Assembly (NCBI RefSeq): GCF_039521565.1
Contig: NZ_BAAACP010000001.1
Span: 62,001-126,000, forward strand
Length of the DNA stretch: 64,000 nt
Source: Paraclostridium tenue
Lineage (GTDB): Bacteria; Bacillota; Clostridia; Peptostreptococcales; Peptostreptococcaceae
Direction: 5' to 3'
Positions 8,744-16,467 of the stretch are shown in pieces. A model generated the notes under the pieces. That model searched no databases, had not been told where the DNA came from, and saw only the letters and a list, made by a program, of their open reading frames with translations. Both the position numbers and the translations under genes were made by a program. Each line of letters opens with the position of its first letter. The first letter of the stretch is position 1.

Positions 8744-9349
8744 ATGATAAATTACCTAATTATAATTATTATTTCATATTGTATAGGAAGTATATCTACT
8801 TCCTATATAATAGCTAAGAGAATGATGGGCGTTGATATAAGAACACAAGGCTCAGGAAATGCTGGGTCAACAAATGTTTTAAGAACTTTAGGAAAAAAAG
8901 CTGGAATAATGACTTTCGCAGGTGATTTACTAAAAGGTGTAATTGCTGTATTTATAGCTAAATTTATAGCATACCTTGCTCATATGGATGCAAGTAATGC
9001 AGCTTATATAGCAGTTGTAGCTGTTGTAATAGGACATAATTGGCCAGTTTTCTTAGGATTTAGAGGTGGAAAAGGAGTTGCTACGTCTTTAGGTGCTATG
9101 ATAGCTGTAAATCCAATAATAGCTTTAAGTTGTTTTGCATTTTTTATACTTATAGTATATATAACTAAGTATGTTTCTTTAGGGTCTGTAGTTAGTATAT
9201 GTACATCTCCTATAATAATGCTTTTTATAGGAAATTATAAAGGCTTAGCTGTTACACTATTTTTATCTATATCAGTAATATTTAAGCATAGAGAAAATAT
9301 AAAAAGATTGTTAAATGGAACAGAAAGAAAAATAGGAGATAAAAAATAA
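8744..9349 (+). CDS. plsY: Acyl-phosphate:glycerol-3-phosphate acyltransferase PlsY
   Basis: A 201-residue polytopic membrane enzyme that moves the acyl group from acyl-phosphate to glycerol-3-phosphate, the first step of phospholipid synthesis in Firmicutes. The signature loops are visible: GSGNAGSTNVLRTLGKKAG near residues 33-51 and FRGGKGVATSLG near 105. ATG 8744 is preferred over ATG 8738, which abuts the GAGGG ribosome site at 8733-8737. Its substrate is made by PlsX (60139) and its acceptor by GpsA, the next gene. Confidence 0.95.
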   Translation: MINYLIIIIISYCIGSISTSYIIAKRMMGVDIRTQGSGNAGSTNVLRTLGKKAGIMTFAGDLLKGVIAVFIAKFIAYLAHMDASNAAYIAVVAVVIGHNWPVFLGFRGGKGVATSLGAMIAVNPIIALSCFAFFILIVYITKYVSLGSVVSICTSPIIMLFIGNYKGLAVTLFLSISVIFKHRENIKRLLNGTERKIGDKK

Positions 9350-9378
9350 TACTTTGTTTGTACCTAGGGGGTGTTTCT

Positions 9379-10401
9379 ATGGAAAAAATATGCGTATTAG
9401 GAGCTGGAAGCTGGGGAACTGCATTAGCTCTTGTAGTAGCTAAAAAAGGTTATAATGTTTCAATGTGGACTCTAAGCGAAGATCAGTGTCAAAAAGTAAA
9501 TAATACTAGGGAAAATACAGATTATCTTCCTGGAGTTAATATACCACAAAATATACATATTACTACTGATTTAGAAGAAGCTATAAATGATAGCTCTGTA
9601 ATAGTATTAGCAGTACCTTCACAAGCAATAAGAGATATATGTAAGAAAATAAAACCATATGTGAACAAAAACCAAATATTAGTTGATGTTGCTAAAGGTT
9701 TAGAAAAAGGAACTGGATTAAGACTTTCACAAGTGTGTGAAACAGAATTGCCTGAATGTAAATATGTTGTTCTTTCAGGTCCATCTCATGCAGAAGAAGT
9801 ATCTAGAGATATACCTACTACTGTAGTTGTAGCATCGAAAGATTTAACTACTGTAGAAAAAATACAGGACATATTTATGAGTCCTAAGTTTAGAGTTTAT
9901 ACTAATCCAGATGTAGTTGGAGTTGAGCTTGGTGGAGCTTTAAAAAATATAATAGCATTTGGAGCAGGTATATGTGATGGATTAGGATATGGAGATAATG
10001 CTAAAGCAGCTCTTATGACTAGAGGTATAAGAGAGATAAGTAGACTTGGAGTAGCAATGGGAGCCAAAACATCTACTTTCTCAGGATTATCAGGTATAGG
10101 AGATTTAATAGTAACTTGTACTAGTATGCACAGTAGAAATAGAAGAGCCGGAATACTTATAGGACAAGGTAAAAGCTTGGATGAAACGCTAAAAGAAGTA
10201 AAAATGGTTGTAGAAGGAATTACAGCTACAGAAGTTGCTTATGAAGTTGCTAAAAATTTAAATATAGAAATGCCTATAACTAATGCTATTTATTCTGTGT
10301 TACATAAGGGTGCTAATCCAGATGAAGTAGTTGATGAGTTAATGATGAGAAATAGAACTCATGAAGTTGAAGAGGTAGTTGAAGAGAAACTAGACATTTA
10401 A
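9379..10401 (+). CDS. gpsA: NAD(P)-dependent glycerol-3-phosphate dehydrogenase
   Basis: A 340-residue enzyme that reduces dihydroxyacetone phosphate to sn-glycerol-3-phosphate. The N-terminal dinucleotide fold has GAGSWGTALA; the catalytic region has LGGALKNIIAFGAGICDGLGYG (quoted here in part as GGALKNIIAFGAG) with the active-site Lys, then RNRRAG. ATG 9379 follows TAGGGGGTG; a TTG 21 bases upstream is in frame but has no ribosome site. It supplies the acceptor for PlsY, encoded immediately upstream. The last codons form the 5' arm of a terminator. Confidence 0.96.
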   Translation: MEKICVLGAGSWGTALALVVAKKGYNVSMWTLSEDQCQKVNNTRENTDYLPGVNIPQNIHITTDLEEAINDSSVIVLAVPSQAIRDICKKIKPYVNKNQILVDVAKGLEKGTGLRLSQVCETELPECKYVVLSGPSHAEEVSRDIPTTVVVASKDLTTVEKIQDIFMSPKFRVYTNPDVVGVELGGALKNIIAFGAGICDGLGYGDNAKAALMTRGIREISRLGVAMGAKTSTFSGLSGIGDLIVTCTSMHSRNRRAGILIGQGKSLDETLKEVKMVVEGITATEVAYEVAKNLNIEMPITNAIYSVLHKGANPDEVVDELMMRNRTHEVEEVVEEKLDI

Positions 10402-10416
10402 GTCTAGTTTTTTTTT
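10387..10416 (+). terminator. Intrinsic terminator overlapping the gpsA stop codon
   Basis: Stem AAACTAGAC / GTCTAGTTT followed by nine T; the stop TAA at 10399-10401 lies in the loop. It separates gpsA from spoIVA. Confidence 0.9.
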
Positions 10417-10424
10417 GTTTTTGT

Positions 10425-10452
10425 AATATTATTTTAAATACGAAAATATACT
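10425..10452 (+). promoter_or_regulatory. Candidate sigma-E promoter of spoIVA
   Basis: AATATT (10425-10430), a 14-base spacer and AATATACT (10445-10452) approximate the sigma-E pattern ATATT-N14-CATACANT, with six of eight -10 positions matching. spoIVA is under sigma-E in B. subtilis and C. difficile. In such AT-rich DNA this match alone is weak. Confidence 0.35.
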
Positions 10453-10484
10453 TTATTAAGAATTTGTATGCAGGAGGGTTATAG

Positions 10485-11957
10485 ATGAATAATATATATG
10501 AGGACATAGCAAAAAGAACTCAGGGGGATATCTATATAGGTGTAGTTGGACCTGTTAGAACAGGAAAATCTACATTTATAAGAAAGTTCATGGAGTTATT
10601 AGTTTTACCTAATATAGAAAATGAATTTAAAAGAGAAAGAACAAAAGATGAAATACCTCAAAGTGGATCAGGAAAAACTATAATGACAGTTGAACCTAAA
10701 TTTGTTCCAGCGGATGGAGTAGAAATAAAAATAAAAGAAAATGTGTCTATGAAAGTTAGAATGGTAGATTGCGTTGGGTACATAGTTGATGGAGTTTTAG
10801 GACATGAGGAAGATGGTAAGCAAAGATTAGTATCTACACCATGGTCTAATGAAGCTATGACTTTTGAAAAAGCTGCAGAAATAGGAACAAAAAAAGTTAT
10901 AAGAGATCATTCTACTATAGGGATAGTGATGACTACAGATGGAACTGTTACAGGAATAGATAGAAAAGGATATGCTGAGCCAGAAGAAAGAGTTATAAAG
11001 GAGTTAAATGAACTTAAAAAACCATTTGTTATAGTTTTAAATACTTTAAACCCATATGCTGAGGAAACTTTAGAATTAAAAAGAGAATTAGAGGAGAAGT
11101 ATGATAAACCAGTAATACCGTTAAATGTTTTAGCTATGGATGAAGATGATATAGAAGTAGTTATGGAAAATGTATTATATGATTTTCCAGTTAATGAAAT
11201 AAATATAAACTTCCCTAAATGGATAGAAGGTTTAGAAAAAAATCATTGGATAAAAAATAATATAATATTTGCAATAAAGCAAAGTATAGATGATGTTGGA
11301 GTTATAAGAGATGTAAATAACATTATAAAAGGATTTGAAGAATTGGACTTTTTAGAAGAAACTCAAGTTGACAATGTTGAATTAGGAGAAGGTATAATAA
11401 GTATAAACTTAGGAACTAAGAAAGATTTATTCTATAACGTGTTAGAGGAAAAAAGTGGATTTAAGATAGATGGAGAATATGAGTTATTAAACTTAGTAAC
11501 TAGGTTATCTAAAGTTAATACAGAATATGAAAAGGTAGAACAGGCATTAATGGATGTAAGAGAAAAAGGATACGGATTAGTTGCACCTACATTAGATGAA
11601 CTTACACTAGATGTACCTGAAATAGTTAAACAAGGAAAACAATATGGTGTTAGATTAAGAGCTAAAGCTGGATCTATTCATATGATTAAAGCTGATATCT
11701 CAACTGAAATATCACCTGGTGTAGGTACTGAACAACAAGGAAAAGAAATGTTAGAAAGTCTTCTTAAAGGATTTGAAGAAAATCCAAATGAAATATGGGA
11801 ATATAATATGTTTGGTAAGTCATTGCATGATTTGGTAAAAGATCAATTACAAAGTAAATTATATATGATGCCAGATGATGTGAGAGTAAAAATACAAAAG
11901 ACTTTACAAAAAATAATTAATGATGGTTGCTCAAATATAATAACTATTATTTTATAA
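10485..11957 (+). CDS. spoIVA: Stage IV sporulation protein A, coat-basement ATPase
   Basis: A 490-residue protein close to the B. subtilis length. It is a TRAFAC-class ATPase that polymerises on the forespore surface to form the base of the spore coat. Walker A is GPVRTGKST (residues 22-30); DCVGYIVDGVLGHEEDG carries the switch region. The conserved C-terminal part runs through KSLHDLVKDQLQSKL and ends CSNIITIIL. SpoIVA is anchored by the small amphipathic protein SpoVM, whose 23-codon gene is at 48167. CAGGAGGG precedes ATG 10485. It stands alone between two terminators. Confidence 0.97.
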   Translation: MNNIYEDIAKRTQGDIYIGVVGPVRTGKSTFIRKFMELLVLPNIENEFKRERTKDEIPQSGSGKTIMTVEPKFVPADGVEIKIKENVSMKVRMVDCVGYIVDGVLGHEEDGKQRLVSTPWSNEAMTFEKAAEIGTKKVIRDHSTIGIVMTTDGTVTGIDRKGYAEPEERVIKELNELKKPFVIVLNTLNPYAEETLELKRELEEKYDKPVIPLNVLAMDEDDIEVVMENVLYDFPVNEININFPKWIEGLEKNHWIKNNIIFAIKQSIDDVGVIRDVNNIIKGFEELDFLEETQVDNVELGEGIISINLGTKKDLFYNVLEEKSGFKIDGEYELLNLVTRLSKVNTEYEKVEQALMDVREKGYGLVAPTLDELTLDVPEIVKQGKQYGVRLRAKAGSIHMIKADISTEISPGVGTEQQGKEMLESLLKGFEENPNEIWEYNMFGKSLHDLVKDQLQSKLYMMPDDVRVKIQKTLQKIINDGCSNIITIIL

Positions 11958-11999
11958 ATTATAAAGGCACATACGAATTTCGTATGTGCCTTTATAATT
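11957..11999. terminator. 21-bp perfect palindrome, probable bidirectional terminator of spoIVA
   Basis: Positions 11957-11977 and 11979-11999 are perfect reverse complements around a single T; the GC core is AAAGGCACATACGA / TCGTATGTGCCTTT. A mixed T-rich tail follows instead of a clean T run. The first base is the last base of the spoIVA stop codon. Confidence 0.75.
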
Positions 12000-12079
12000 G
12001 TTAATTTTAATATAAGAAGGAGTTGTATTTTAATTGAAGAAATAGATAATATACATTTTTTTGTATTGGGGGAGATATA

Positions 12080-13297
12080 TTGAGGAAATTAAAACTAACT
12101 AAGATTATATTAGTTTTTATATTAATTTATATAGGTTCAAATATAATTAGTATAGCAATAAAAAAGAATATGGATACTTTGACTTTAAAGAATGAAACTA
12201 TACAAGAGAGTTTTAAAAAAAGGGGGTTAATTATACGAGATGAGTATCTATTAAATTCAAGCATGTCTGGAAATATAAAATACTGTATTAAAGAAGGTGA
12301 AAGAGTAAAGCAAAATGATAATATAGCTTATATTTATAATGAAAATGTTAATAAAGAAGTTTTAAATAAATTAAGTGAATTACAAAAAGATATATCAAAT
12401 ATAAAAAAAGGAAATACAAATATAGTTAAATCAGATGTGAAAAATTTAAATAATCATATAAATAAAGCTTGTAATAGTATACAGAAAAAATTATTAAATG
12501 GTAATATAGATGTAAGAAAAGACATAGAAAATTTAAGTAAATTAATTGAAGATAAAAATTATATAATTGGAAGTGATTTAAATAGTAAATCATTAGAAAA
12601 TAAAAAACTTGAAGAAAAAGAAGTCAATAGTATAATAAGTAAAAATTCAGAGTTATTTAAAGCTAAAAATTCAGGCATTGTATCCTATAAATTTGATGGC
12701 AATGAAGATAAATTTACAATTGATAAAATAAGTGAAATAAAAAAAGAGGATATAGAAAATACGCAAAGTAAGTATGAAAATATACAACAAAAAAATAAAG
12801 TTAAAAAGGATGAAACATTGGCAAGAGTTATAAAAAATTTAAAGCAGTATGTTGCTATAAGTTGTAGCGAAGAAGAAGTTAAAAAATTAGATGTAGGTCA
12901 GAAAATTATATTGTCTAGTGAGATTGAAAAAATAAATAGTAACGTATATGATATATATAAGGATGGAAAAGATTATATTGCAATATTTGAGATAAGTGAA
13001 CAAAATGTGGAAATTTACGATACAAGAGTTAAAGAATTTGATATAATATATAAGTCAATGGAGGGGTTAAAGGTTCCTAAGAAGTCAATAATAAGTGTTG
13101 ATGGTAAAAAAGGCGTATATGCTATATCAGAAACTGGGGACGCAAAATTTGTAGAGATAAAAGGAAATTTATATGATAGTGAAGAATATATAATCATTGA
13201 CCATTATAAAAATGATATAAATGGAATAAATACTATAAGTATTTATGATGAAATAATATTAAATCCTAAATTAAAAAAATTTTTTGGGATAAAGTAG
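12080..13297 (+). CDS. HlyD-like membrane-anchored adaptor protein, orphan
   Basis: A 405-residue protein from TTG 12080, with GGGGGAG six bases upstream. It has one N-terminal membrane helix (about 8-26), then a lipoyl/barrel-like stretch (GNIKYCIKEGERVKQNDNIAYIY, partially quoted), a Lys/Glu/Asn-rich coiled-coil (about 95-190), the returning strand KAKNSGIVSYKFDG, and a C-terminal beta region with VPKKSIISVDGKKGVYAI. This is the HlyD/membrane-fusion architecture. No ABC or RND transporter is adjacent; instead it precedes yggS-sepF-yggT-ylmH-divIVA by eight bases, which suggests an envelope or division role. Function not established. Confidence 0.7.
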   Translation: MRKLKLTKIILVFILIYIGSNIISIAIKKNMDTLTLKNETIQESFKKRGLIIRDEYLLNSSMSGNIKYCIKEGERVKQNDNIAYIYNENVNKEVLNKLSELQKDISNIKKGNTNIVKSDVKNLNNHINKACNSIQKKLLNGNIDVRKDIENLSKLIEDKNYIIGSDLNSKSLENKKLEEKEVNSIISKNSELFKAKNSGIVSYKFDGNEDKFTIDKISEIKKEDIENTQSKYENIQQKNKVKKDETLARVIKNLKQYVAISCSEEEVKKLDVGQKIILSSEIEKINSNVYDIYKDGKDYIAIFEISEQNVEIYDTRVKEFDIIYKSMEGLKVPKKSIISVDGKKGVYAISETGDAKFVEIKGNLYDSEEYIIIDHYKNDINGINTISIYDEIILNPKLKKFFGIK

Positions 13298-13305
13298 GTG
13301 ATTAA

Positions 13306-14010
13306 ATGGAGTGTATAAAATCTAATATAGAAAATATAAAAACGAAAATTAATAATTCTTGTAAAATATCAAATAGAGATAAAGAAGATGTTAAATTAAT
13401 AGCAGTAACCAAAACAGTAGATATAGATGCTATTAATGAAGCAATTGAATGTGGGGCAACAGATGTTGGTGAAAATAAACCACAAGAATTATCTAGAAAA
13501 TTTGAAGTTATAGGGGATAAAGTTAGATGGCACCTTATAGGAAGTTTACAAACCAACAAGGTAAAATATATAATTGATAAAGTATATATGATACATTCAA
13601 TAGATAGATTATCTTTATGTGAAGAAATTCAAAAAAGAGCAGAAAAAATTGATAGAACAATAAACTGTTTAGTTCAAGTAAATATATCAAAAGAAGATAG
13701 TAAACATGGTATTTATGAGGAAGATGCTGTAAGTTTTATAAAAACTATAGCAAGTAATTATCCTAATATAAAAATTAAGGGTCTTATGACTATGGCTCCA
13801 AATACAGATGATAAAGAACTAATAAGATCTGTATTTAAAAAGTTAAAAAAATTATCTATTACTATAGATAATGAAAATATAGAAGGTGTATCTATGGACG
13901 AGCTATCTATGGGTATGAGTAACGATTTTGAAATAGCCGTTGAAGAAGGAGCTACTTTTGTTAGAGTAGGGACTTCGATATTTGGAAAAAGAAATTATAA
14001 TAAAAAATAA
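13306..14010 (+). CDS. yggS: PLP homeostasis protein YggS/YlmE
   Basis: A 234-residue PLP-binding TIM-barrel protein. The Schiff-base Lys is in LIAVTKTVDIDAINEAIECG; the conserved GENKPQE and RWHLIGSLQTNK follow, and GMSNDFEIAVEEGATFVRVGTSIFG closes the barrel (quoted as separate family motifs, not one peptide). YggS-family proteins bind PLP and influence its balance and amino-acid levels without a known enzymatic reaction. As in many Firmicutes it lies directly upstream of sepF in the division cluster. Confidence 0.93.
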   Translation: MECIKSNIENIKTKINNSCKISNRDKEDVKLIAVTKTVDIDAINEAIECGATDVGENKPQELSRKFEVIGDKVRWHLIGSLQTNKVKYIIDKVYMIHSIDRLSLCEEIQKRAEKIDRTINCLVQVNISKEDSKHGIYEEDAVSFIKTIASNYPNIKIKGLMTMAPNTDDKELIRSVFKKLKKLSITIDNENIEGVSMDELSMGMSNDFEIAVEEGATFVRVGTSIFGKRNYNKK

Positions 14011-14038
14011 TTAATATATGTAATGGAGGATGTTAATA

Positions 14039-14509
14039 ATGGGAAATGGTTTCATAAGTAAAATAAAAGATTGGATGACTGATGAAGTAGAAGAAGACTT
14101 TATGGATGATGAGATAGAAGAAATAGAAGAAGAAATAGAAATATCAGAAGATTTAAGTAGTGGAGTTGGAGCTATAACACAACCTAAAAGTAACAAAATA
14201 GTAAATATACATACAGCAGGACAAATGAAGGTTGTTATAGTAGAACCTAAAAAATACGAAGAAGTTACATCTATAGCAGATCAATTAAAGCAAAGAAGAG
14301 CTGTAATAGTTAATTTAGAGAATTTAGATGATGCGGTTACTCGTAAATCTATATTTGATTTTATGAATGGAGCTGTATATGTATTAGATGGAAGTATACA
14401 AAAAGTATCTAAAGCTATATTTATATTAGCACCTAATAATGTAGATATAGATGCAAATATGAAAAAAGAATTAGAAAGTAAAGCTTTTTTCCCATGGCAA
14501 AATAAATAA
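14039..14509 (+). CDS. sepF: Cell division protein SepF
   Basis: A 156-residue protein. The N-terminal MGNGFISKIKDWM is the membrane-binding amphipathic helix, followed by an acidic linker (about 18-40, rich in Glu/Asp) and the C-terminal SepF domain with VVIVEPKKYEE, RRAVIVNLENLDDAVTRK and FDFMNGAVYVLDG. SepF tethers FtsZ to the membrane. ATG 14039 is chosen over ATG 14030 because GGAGG ends at 14029, directly against the latter. It lies in yggS-sepF-yggT-ylmH-divIVA. Confidence 0.95.
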   Translation: MGNGFISKIKDWMTDEVEEDFMDDEIEEIEEEIEISEDLSSGVGAITQPKSNKIVNIHTAGQMKVVIVEPKKYEEVTSIADQLKQRRAVIVNLENLDDAVTRKSIFDFMNGAVYVLDGSIQKVSKAIFILAPNNVDIDANMKKELESKAFFPWQNK

Positions 14510-14532
14510 TAAAAAAAGGAGTAAGGTATAAT

Positions 14533-14784
14533 ATGATAAAATACTCTTTGTTTGTTTTAACTGATATTATTCAATTTGCAATAGTAATAAGAGCACTTAT
14601 GACGTGGATTCCAGGTGCTATAGAATCAAAAGCTTATAATATAATAGGAATGTTAACAGAGCCTATAGAAGGACCTATAAGAAATGTTATGAATAGATAT
14701 TTTGAAGGGCCTATAGATTTCTCTCCTATAGTAGCTTTATTTGCATTACAACTTATAAATGCGTTAATAGGATATATATTGTAA
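14533..14784 (+). CDS. YggT family membrane protein (YlmG)
   Basis: An 83-residue integral membrane protein with two hydrophobic helices (about 4-26 and 63-82) and the family stretch RALMTWIPG and LTEPIEGPIRNVM between them. Homologues (YlmG/YggT) recur in the sepF-divIVA cluster of Gram-positive bacteria and in chloroplasts, with a proposed role in membrane organisation; the mechanism is unknown. AAAAAGGAG precedes the ATG. Confidence 0.9.
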   Translation: MIKYSLFVLTDIIQFAIVIRALMTWIPGAIESKAYNIIGMLTEPIEGPIRNVMNRYFEGPIDFSPIVALFALQLINALIGYIL

Positions 14785-14805
14785 ATTAAAATTTAGGAAT
14801 TATTT

Positions 14806-15591
14806 ATGGATAAGATAACACTTACAAATCATATCAAAGATATTGATTTAAAAAATAAAATGTTTAAGGTCATAGATAAAGCATATTCCTGTATGAAAAA
14901 TTATGATGTAAAATATACTGATTTTTTAAATCCTTATGAAATTAAAAATGCTATATCTATATTAAATAACTTCAATGACATTAAATATACTGTTGATGGT
15001 GGATTTAATGAAGCTGAAAGGATGTTAATATGTATATATCCATATTATATGGATTATGAAGATATAGAAGAATCAATTAAAGTATTGCAAATAGAAGGAA
15101 ATTTTAAATTTAAAGAAGTAAAACATAAAGATTATTTAGGAGCTTTACTTAATTTAGGTATAAAAAGAGAGAAAGTTGGAGATATAAATATACATGACAA
15201 CTTTTGTCAAGTAATAGTAAGTAAAGATATAGCTGATTTTATAATAATAAATTTAAATAAAGTTTCAAGAAATAATGTAACTATAAAGGAAATAAGTAAA
15301 AAAGATATAGTTTACATAAAACCTAAATTTAAAGAAATATCTTTTACAGTAACCTCTCAGAGGTTAGATTGTTTAATCAGTGGTATATATAATATTTCAA
15401 GACAAGAAAGTTTAAAACTTATAAATGCAGAAAAGGTATTTGTAGATTATGAAAAAATAACTTCTGCATCGAAAATATTAGAGCGGGAAAATCTTATATC
15501 TGTAAGAGGTAAAGGTAGAGCTATAATAGAAGATATAGGAGATATTACTAAAAAAGGCAAAATAAAGGTAAAAGTAAAACTAATAGTATAG
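14806..15591 (+). CDS. YlmH-type S4-domain RNA-binding protein
   Basis: A 261-residue protein with the YlmH plan: an N-terminal and central domain (about 1-170, GGFNEAERMLICIYP visible) and a C-terminal S4 RNA-binding domain (about 180-245, SQRLDCLISGIYNISRQES then LINAEKVFVDYE). YlmH homologues have been linked to rescue of stalled 50S-peptidyl-tRNA complexes in B. subtilis. It lies between yggT and divIVA. The ribosome site is weak (TTTAGGAATT). Confidence 0.88.
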   Translation: MDKITLTNHIKDIDLKNKMFKVIDKAYSCMKNYDVKYTDFLNPYEIKNAISILNNFNDIKYTVDGGFNEAERMLICIYPYYMDYEDIEESIKVLQIEGNFKFKEVKHKDYLGALLNLGIKREKVGDINIHDNFCQVIVSKDIADFIIINLNKVSRNNVTIKEISKKDIVYIKPKFKEISFTVTSQRLDCLISGIYNISRQESLKLINAEKVFVDYEKITSASKILERENLISVRGKGRAIIEDIGDITKKGKIKVKVKLIV

Positions 15592-15603
15592 GGAGGGGAA
15601 CAT

Positions 15604-16113
15604 ATGCTGACTCCAGTAGAAATAGAAAATAAGGAATTTAAAAAAGGTATACGTGGATATAGAGAAGATGAAGTAGATGAATTTTTAGATATAGTAAAAG
15701 AAGATTTTGAGAATATATATAGAGAAAATTTGGACTTAAAAGAAAAAATTAGAATGTATAATGATCAAATAAACAAGTATGAAAATATAGAAGAAACATT
15801 AAAAGCTACACTTATAACTGCACAAACAGCAGCAGAGGATACATGTAGTGCAGCTAATAAAAAAGCTAAAATAATAGTAGAAGAAGCTGAGCTTAGATCA
15901 AGACAAATAATTGAACAAGCTAACAATAGAGTAATTGAAATTAGAAAAGAATATGACTCTCTTGTTAAAGAATTTAAGATATTTAGAAATAAGTTCAAAT
16001 CACTACTAGAAGATGAAATAAGAAGTGTAGATGACATTTTCTCAGATATAGATGAAAGCAGTGTAGAAAAAATAGATGAACTTCAAAAAGAATTATCAGA
16101 TGCATTAGAGTAA
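15604..16113 (+). CDS. divIVA: DivIVA-family polar/septal protein
   Basis: A 169-residue protein starting LTPVEIENKEFKKGIRGYR, the DivIVA/GpsB membrane-binding turn with conserved RGY, followed by EDEVDEFLDIV and a long coiled coil (about 35-150). DivIVA recognises negatively curved membrane at the septum and poles. Being last in the sepF cluster is typical. GGGAGGGG sits ahead of ATG 15604. A sigma-A promoter and the ileS T-box leader follow; there is no clear terminator between. Confidence 0.92.
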   Translation: MLTPVEIENKEFKKGIRGYREDEVDEFLDIVKEDFENIYRENLDLKEKIRMYNDQINKYENIEETLKATLITAQTAAEDTCSAANKKAKIIVEEAELRSRQIIEQANNRVIEIRKEYDSLVKEFKIFRNKFKSLLEDEIRSVDDIFSDIDESSVEKIDELQKELSDALE

Positions 16114-16120
16114 AAAGATA

Positions 16121-16149
16121 TTGACTATTTGAAAAATTTATTATAAAAT
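16121..16149 (+). promoter_or_regulatory. Sigma-A promoter of the ileS leader
   Basis: TTGACT (16121-16126), 17-base spacer, TAAAAT (16144-16149). It sits about 35 bases upstream of the T-box RNA. Confidence 0.6.
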
Positions 16150-16184
16150 TTCATACATATACAATATTATATTTATAGATAAAA

Positions 16185-16428
16185 GCTATGATGGAGAGAG
16201 TAGTCTTTAGATAATTTTACAGAGAGTTGGAAAAAGCTGAGAACCAATAAATTTATAAAGGTGAAAATCACTCCTAAGCTGCAGGCTGAACGGTAAAACT
16301 ATTAAGCTGTGCCGGTTAAAAACCGTTATATTGAAAGAGTGTTACATATGTGATATTTAATTTATATATGTAAAATTAGGGTGGTAACGCGAGTAATAAC
16401 TCGTCCCTTTATTGGGGCGGGTTTTTTT
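16185..16428 (+). ncRNA. T-box riboswitch, tRNA-Ile, upstream of ileS
   Basis: The conserved T-box sequence AGGGTGGTAACGCG lies at 16378-16391. The specifier loop reads GAAAATCAC with codon ATC (Ile) at 16267-16269 followed by the usual A. The terminator is CTCGTCCC / GGGGCGGG (16400-16421) plus seven T. Uncharged tRNA-Ile should pair with the specifier and the T-box bulge, favour the antiterminator and allow ileS transcription. The 5' boundary is approximate. Confidence 0.93.
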
Positions 16429-16467
16429 ATGTAAAATTTTAAAATAAAAAAAGGAAGGTGGATTAGA

